Shown piece by piece: positions 60,827 through 64,000 of a stretch of DNA of 64,000 nucleotides (positions within the stretch are counted from its first letter, which is position 1; each line of letters begins with the position of its first letter). The notes under the pieces were generated by a model. The model was not told the origin of the DNA and did no database searches. It was given only the letters and a program-made list of their open reading frames with translations. Origin of the DNA: Henningerozyma blattae CBS 6284 (lineage: Eukaryota; Ascomycota; Saccharomycetes; Saccharomycetales; Saccharomycetaceae); the NCBI RefSeq assembly GCF_000315915.1, contig NC_020185.1, positions 372,001 to 436,000 of the forward strand, in the 5' to 3' direction. A program made the translations under genes and the position numbers.

Positions 60827-63262
60827 TTACAAGCATGTTGGTTTCAAATTATGTAATGCAGGGATTGGAATATCACTAATATTTAAAGTTGGGAATTCTT
60901 TTAATGCTTCTTGTAATACAGAATATTTCAAAGCAGTACCAGAAGTTAATCTTGTCAATTGTCTTGAATCACGACAGAAAGCTGAATAACGCTTAACAAT
61001 CTTCAAATATAAAATCATTCTTTCATTATGAGATGAAGGGAATGTTGTTTGATGAGTGGTAGTAGTTACTAACTTCTTATCCTTAGATTCGTCGTTACCA
61101 ATATCATCAAAAGCACCAGAGGCATTAGCAGCTGCAAAGGCAGGATGAGAAAAATCTAATTCGTCATTAGATACAGATGATGCACTAGTGGTTCTACTGA
61201 ATAACACAGATCCATCTGTAGAACTAATTGGAGAACTAGTAGGTGATGGAGAATTACGAGTTGGACTCATACTATTCTTATTGTCCTTATCTCTGTTGAA
61301 TTGGGTCCAAGTAACTGTAGCATCTCTTAAGGCAGCCCAGTCAGCATTGGCAATGAAACGTTGACCAATTTCATCTGATTTAGTTATTAAATCAACCCAT
61401 CTTTGTAAAATTTCACCATTAGAGGCATCATCCACCGATCCCATGGATTTTAATAAAATTCTATAAGCAACAATAGTCTTTGGAATATTAAATAATTCAT
61501 AACCTTCATCAATAAAATCGATAATAGCACGATCTCTCCAAATAGTACATTTGGCCAAGATAATATTGAAAAATGGTTCATCAATTGGTTTAATAGTATT
61601 ATAGGTCTGAATCATTGTTTGTAAAGCATGAAAACCTTGTACTTTATCATTTGAATAATTTTCAAAAAATACGTCAAAGAAAGTATCATTTAATGAAGAA
61701 GAAATACCATGGTTAACATCTCTACCATAATGAACCGAAGATTTATACCAGATTTCATAAACATGATGGAAGTTGTGAGTATTATTCCAAATGTTTTTTA
61801 AGAAAGATTTAACATAAGAAACTTGTAAATCAATCTTATATGGCATTTCATCATTCAAAGCTTTATCAAAGAAAGTTTGAGCCACATTTAAATCTTTACA
61901 TTCACCAATAAATGATAAATGAGTTTCAATTAAATAACCATATTTCATTTCAGTAGATTCTTCACATAATTTTTGAAATAATTTTAAAGCCATATCATTT
62001 TGACCTGCTGATAGAGAAGCTCTTATCATACCAACAGATAGATTAGGATGGAAATAATTAATCATAGAAGAAGATTTTTCATATAAAGTTTGAATTTCTG
62101 GATATGAAACACCATTATCATATAAGATTGGTAGGATAACACCAACAACTCTTGGATTTAAGAAAATATTAGTAGTGTATTTATTGGTATCATTTATAGC
62201 ATTTTTCCAAATATCAACAGCTTCTTGGAATAATAACAATTCTTTGAAAGCAGTTATTAAATGCATAGCACCATACTCATTTAATTGAACCTTAGCATTT
62301 AAAACATCTTTTGAGATTTCTCTTAAAGATTTACACAAGTAATTGGTCATTTCTTTATGGAAAGATTGAGAATCATAATCAGGTTTCTTATTCATTCTAG
62401 TTAATTGATTTCTATTGGCTCTTAGTCCATTATGTAACAAATGAACCAATTTAGAAACACGATCAGAATTTAATTCTGGAGTATTAATCAAATCATGATA
62501 TAATCCCATTGCTCTACCAATTGAATCCCAAAATAGTGGGTTGGAATTAGAATTAGGATGCTCGGATCTATGTCTAATATTCTTTCTTCTTGGAGTCTGA
62601 GACATGTATAATGTTTGAGAAACACAATCTTCAAAAGCACAGACTTTTTGGAACCAAGGAGAATCTGGGCCCACAGTATTATGATTTTGAGACTGTTGAA
62701 TGTTGTTATTATGATTGTTTCTATTTTGATGTTGATTATGGTTATTATTGTTATATTTATTATTTTGATGATTTCTATTTTGATGATTAGTATTATGATT
62801 ATTAAAATTCTTTGAATTAGAATTTTTCATCGTATCAGAAGGTATATTCTTATTATCCTTAGCCAATGATTGTTGTTGGTTATTTGAATTGTAAGAATTC
62901 AAATTAGTCATCGAATTCTGAGATGAACTAGATAATGATATAGGATTAAAGGCATTATGAGGATTATTTGGATCTGGTTGGAATTGATTCAAATCCATCA
63001 TACTGGAAGAATTTCGAAAATTCATCTGACTTAAAGAATGTTGCAAAGAATAATCTTGAGATGAAATAGAAAGTGGAGTGGTGGATGGAGTAATTGAATT
63101 AGCTAAATTTGGAGAAGAAGCAACGTGCAAATTATAGTTTGGATTATTTGACAACTTATGAATTGTTTGGGGATTCATTTGAATGTTACTATTTTGTTGT
63201 TGAATGAAATTATTGTTCAAATGTTCCTTTGGAATAGAGGATGCTGGAGTAAAATTATACAT
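60827..63262 (-). CDS. RMD9: Rmd9/Ybr238c family protein (mitochondrial RNA processing/stability)
   Basis: This 811-residue protein has an Asn/Ser/His/Gln-rich N-terminal quarter (about residues 1-200, including an N/H/Q/R tract). It is followed by a helical, PPR-like domain with PWFQKVCAFEDCVSQTLYMSQTPRRKN, LVHLLHNGLRANRNQLTRMNKKPDYD and AMHLITAFKELLLFQEAVDIW. The C-terminus RLTSGTALKYSVLQEALKEFPTLNISDIPIPALHNLKPTCL looks conserved. In S. cerevisiae Rmd9 binds a dodecamer element in mitochondrial mRNA 3' ends and Ybr238c is its paralogue. Neither is separable here, since VHC1 next door points to the YBR238C place and the OPT gene to the YGL107C/RMD9 place. No classical presequence is evident at the chosen ATG. 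It is longer than both (646 and 731). Confidence 0.85.
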   Translation of the reverse strand: MYNFTPASSIPKEHLNNNFIQQQNSNIQMNPQTIHKLSNNPNYNLHVASSPNLANSITPSTTPLSISSQDYSLQHSLSQMNFRNSSSMMDLNQFQPDPNNPHNAFNPISLSSSSQNSMTNLNSYNSNNQQQSLAKDNKNIPSDTMKNSNSKNFNNHNTNHQNRNHQNNKYNNNNHNQHQNRNNHNNNIQQSQNHNTVGPDSPWFQKVCAFEDCVSQTLYMSQTPRRKNIRHRSEHPNSNSNPLFWDSIGRAMGLYHDLINTPELNSDRVSKLVHLLHNGLRANRNQLTRMNKKPDYDSQSFHKEMTNYLCKSLREISKDVLNAKVQLNEYGAMHLITAFKELLLFQEAVDIWKNAINDTNKYTTNIFLNPRVVGVILPILYDNGVSYPEIQTLYEKSSSMINYFHPNLSVGMIRASLSAGQNDMALKLFQKLCEESTEMKYGYLIETHLSFIGECKDLNVAQTFFDKALNDEMPYKIDLQVSYVKSFLKNIWNNTHNFHHVYEIWYKSSVHYGRDVNHGISSSLNDTFFDVFFENYSNDKVQGFHALQTMIQTYNTIKPIDEPFFNIILAKCTIWRDRAIIDFIDEGYELFNIPKTIVAYRILLKSMGSVDDASNGEILQRWVDLITKSDEIGQRFIANADWAALRDATVTWTQFNRDKDNKNSMSPTRNSPSPTSSPISSTDGSVLFSRTTSASSVSNDELDFSHPAFAAANASGAFDDIGNDESKDKKLVTTTTHQTTFPSSHNERMILYLKIVKRYSAFCRDSRQLTRLTSGTALKYSVLQEALKEFPTLNISDIPIPALHNLKPTCL

Positions 63263-64000
63263 GATTATGAGTAAATTGATGAATATATTTTTTTTTATTT
63301 TAAAAAAGAAAATAATATTTTTATGATCTATATTATGGTTAAAATGTGAAACAAAAAAAATGCAGGAATAATATTATCAGTGAAATATATTGGAACTTAC
63401 AAAAATATTAATGAAGAATGAATGATTAGTATTTTTTTTTTGACAAGAAAGTTTGGTGGTAATAATATTGAATTTTCAATGGTAAAGTCTATTAATAAAA
63501 AATGAATGAAAATGAAATAAAAAACAGTGATGGAATCTAGTCTAATAAAAAAAAAATTAGTTTATTATTGGTAAACTAAAGAGTATCAGTGAAGTTGTAG
63601 TCCTTGAATATTTAATTTAATATTTTTGGCTGATAAATTAAACACGAAGGGCAATGCAAAATTTCACAAAATACAGTCAAACTTGTCGATATATTATTTG
63701 TTGAATTCAATAAAAAGAAGCAAACGAAGAAGATTAAAGTAATGAAGAATATTAAAAAAAAAGCTTTATTATCTAAAGAAACTAATTAATCTGGTTGATA
63801 TAATGGGAATAAAAAGAGCAGAGAAAAATAAACTATTAATAAAAATAGCACGTATTTATTAAGGCTTCTTGACTTGTCGTTAGCGTTGGAGTTTAGCTTG
63901 TCGATGGACGTAGCTAATTAAGTTCCATCGAATTGATGAGAATAAAAGAATGGGTAAATAAATAATTAGAAGTTTAATCAATGAATTTTTATGAAAGAAA
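63263..64000. promoter_or_regulatory. Upstream region of the RMD9-family gene
   Basis: About 740 bp to the window edge. The first 300 bp are an A/T-rich promoter with several homopolymers. No further coding frame, tRNA or recognisable element before the end of the window. Confidence 0.45.

Noticed and set aside
1..64000. CRISPR arrays, bacterial operons or phage elements
   Set aside because: The sequence is a yeast nuclear chromosome. Tandem repeats are minisatellites without spacer/repeat alternation.

Overview
The window is a budding-yeast nuclear chromosome segment (family Saccharomycetaceae). The evidence is AT-rich DNA, compact mostly intronless genes that can be named one by one against Saccharomyces cerevisiae, a PHO85 gene with a canonical yeast intron (GTATGT, TACTAAC, TAG), an initiator tRNA-Met, an intron-containing tRNA-Tyr, and long Asn/Gln tracts in regulatory proteins. 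Gene order interleaves two S. cerevisiae duplicated blocks, as I remember them. Genes of the YPL04x-YPL02x side (ISM1, MET31, EGD1, SVL3, PHO85, ERG10) sit with genes of the YDR25x-YDR24x side (gluconokinase, VHS1, MNN10, PEX5). Further on, NHP2, GLE1 and YDL206W alternate with SEC26 and PRP42. TRM44 and SUV3 are missing between PHO85 and ERG10. This fits a post-whole-genome-duplication species with its own pattern of copy loss. Naumovozyma, Kazachstania or Tetrapisispora are plausible, but the species cannot be fixed from the sequence alone.

Layout. 1-9.9 kb: 3' end of a GRE2-type reductase, ISM1 (-), MET31/32 (+), EGD1 (-), SVL3/PAM1 (-). 11.5-16.3 kb: two related F-box-like genes (+), PHO85 (-, spliced), ERG10 (+). 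16.3-20.9 kb: three Cbf1-type sites, tRNA-iMet (-), gluconokinase (+), VHS1/SKS1-type kinase (-). 20.8-24.4 kb: a gene desert with a possible gene relic. 24.4-34.4 kb: SWI1, MNN10 and PEX5, all (-). 34.4-38.3 kb: a second desert holding tRNA-Tyr and a dense cluster of inverted repeats. 38.3-49.4 kb: NHP2, SEC26, GLE1, a YDL206W-type cation exchanger (+), PRP42 (-). 49.4-54.1 kb: a third desert with a decayed 36-bp minisatellite and a (TGA)10(TTG)12 tract. 54.1-63.3 kb: an OPT-family transporter (-), VHC1 (+), an RMD9-family gene (-). The three deserts fall where the S. cerevisiae partner regions change, so they look like rearrangement joins or sites of gene loss.

Almost all genes are conserved housekeeping or regulatory genes: sulfur and phosphate regulation, mevalonate pathway entry, COPI, mRNA export, splicing, H/ACA snoRNP, SWI/SNF, peroxisomal import and ion transport. 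They are separate transcription units, with no operons. The most unusual signals are: (1) six CACGTG hexamers at 24/24/24/24/23-bp spacing inside the 5' coding part of the OPT gene, which also encode an octapeptide repeat; (2) the 36-bp decayed minisatellite; (3) the palindrome cluster beside tRNA-Tyr; (4) an acidic C-terminal extension on SWI1; (5) compensated T-stem changes in the initiator tRNA. I found no CRISPR array, intact transposon, virus or toxin gene.
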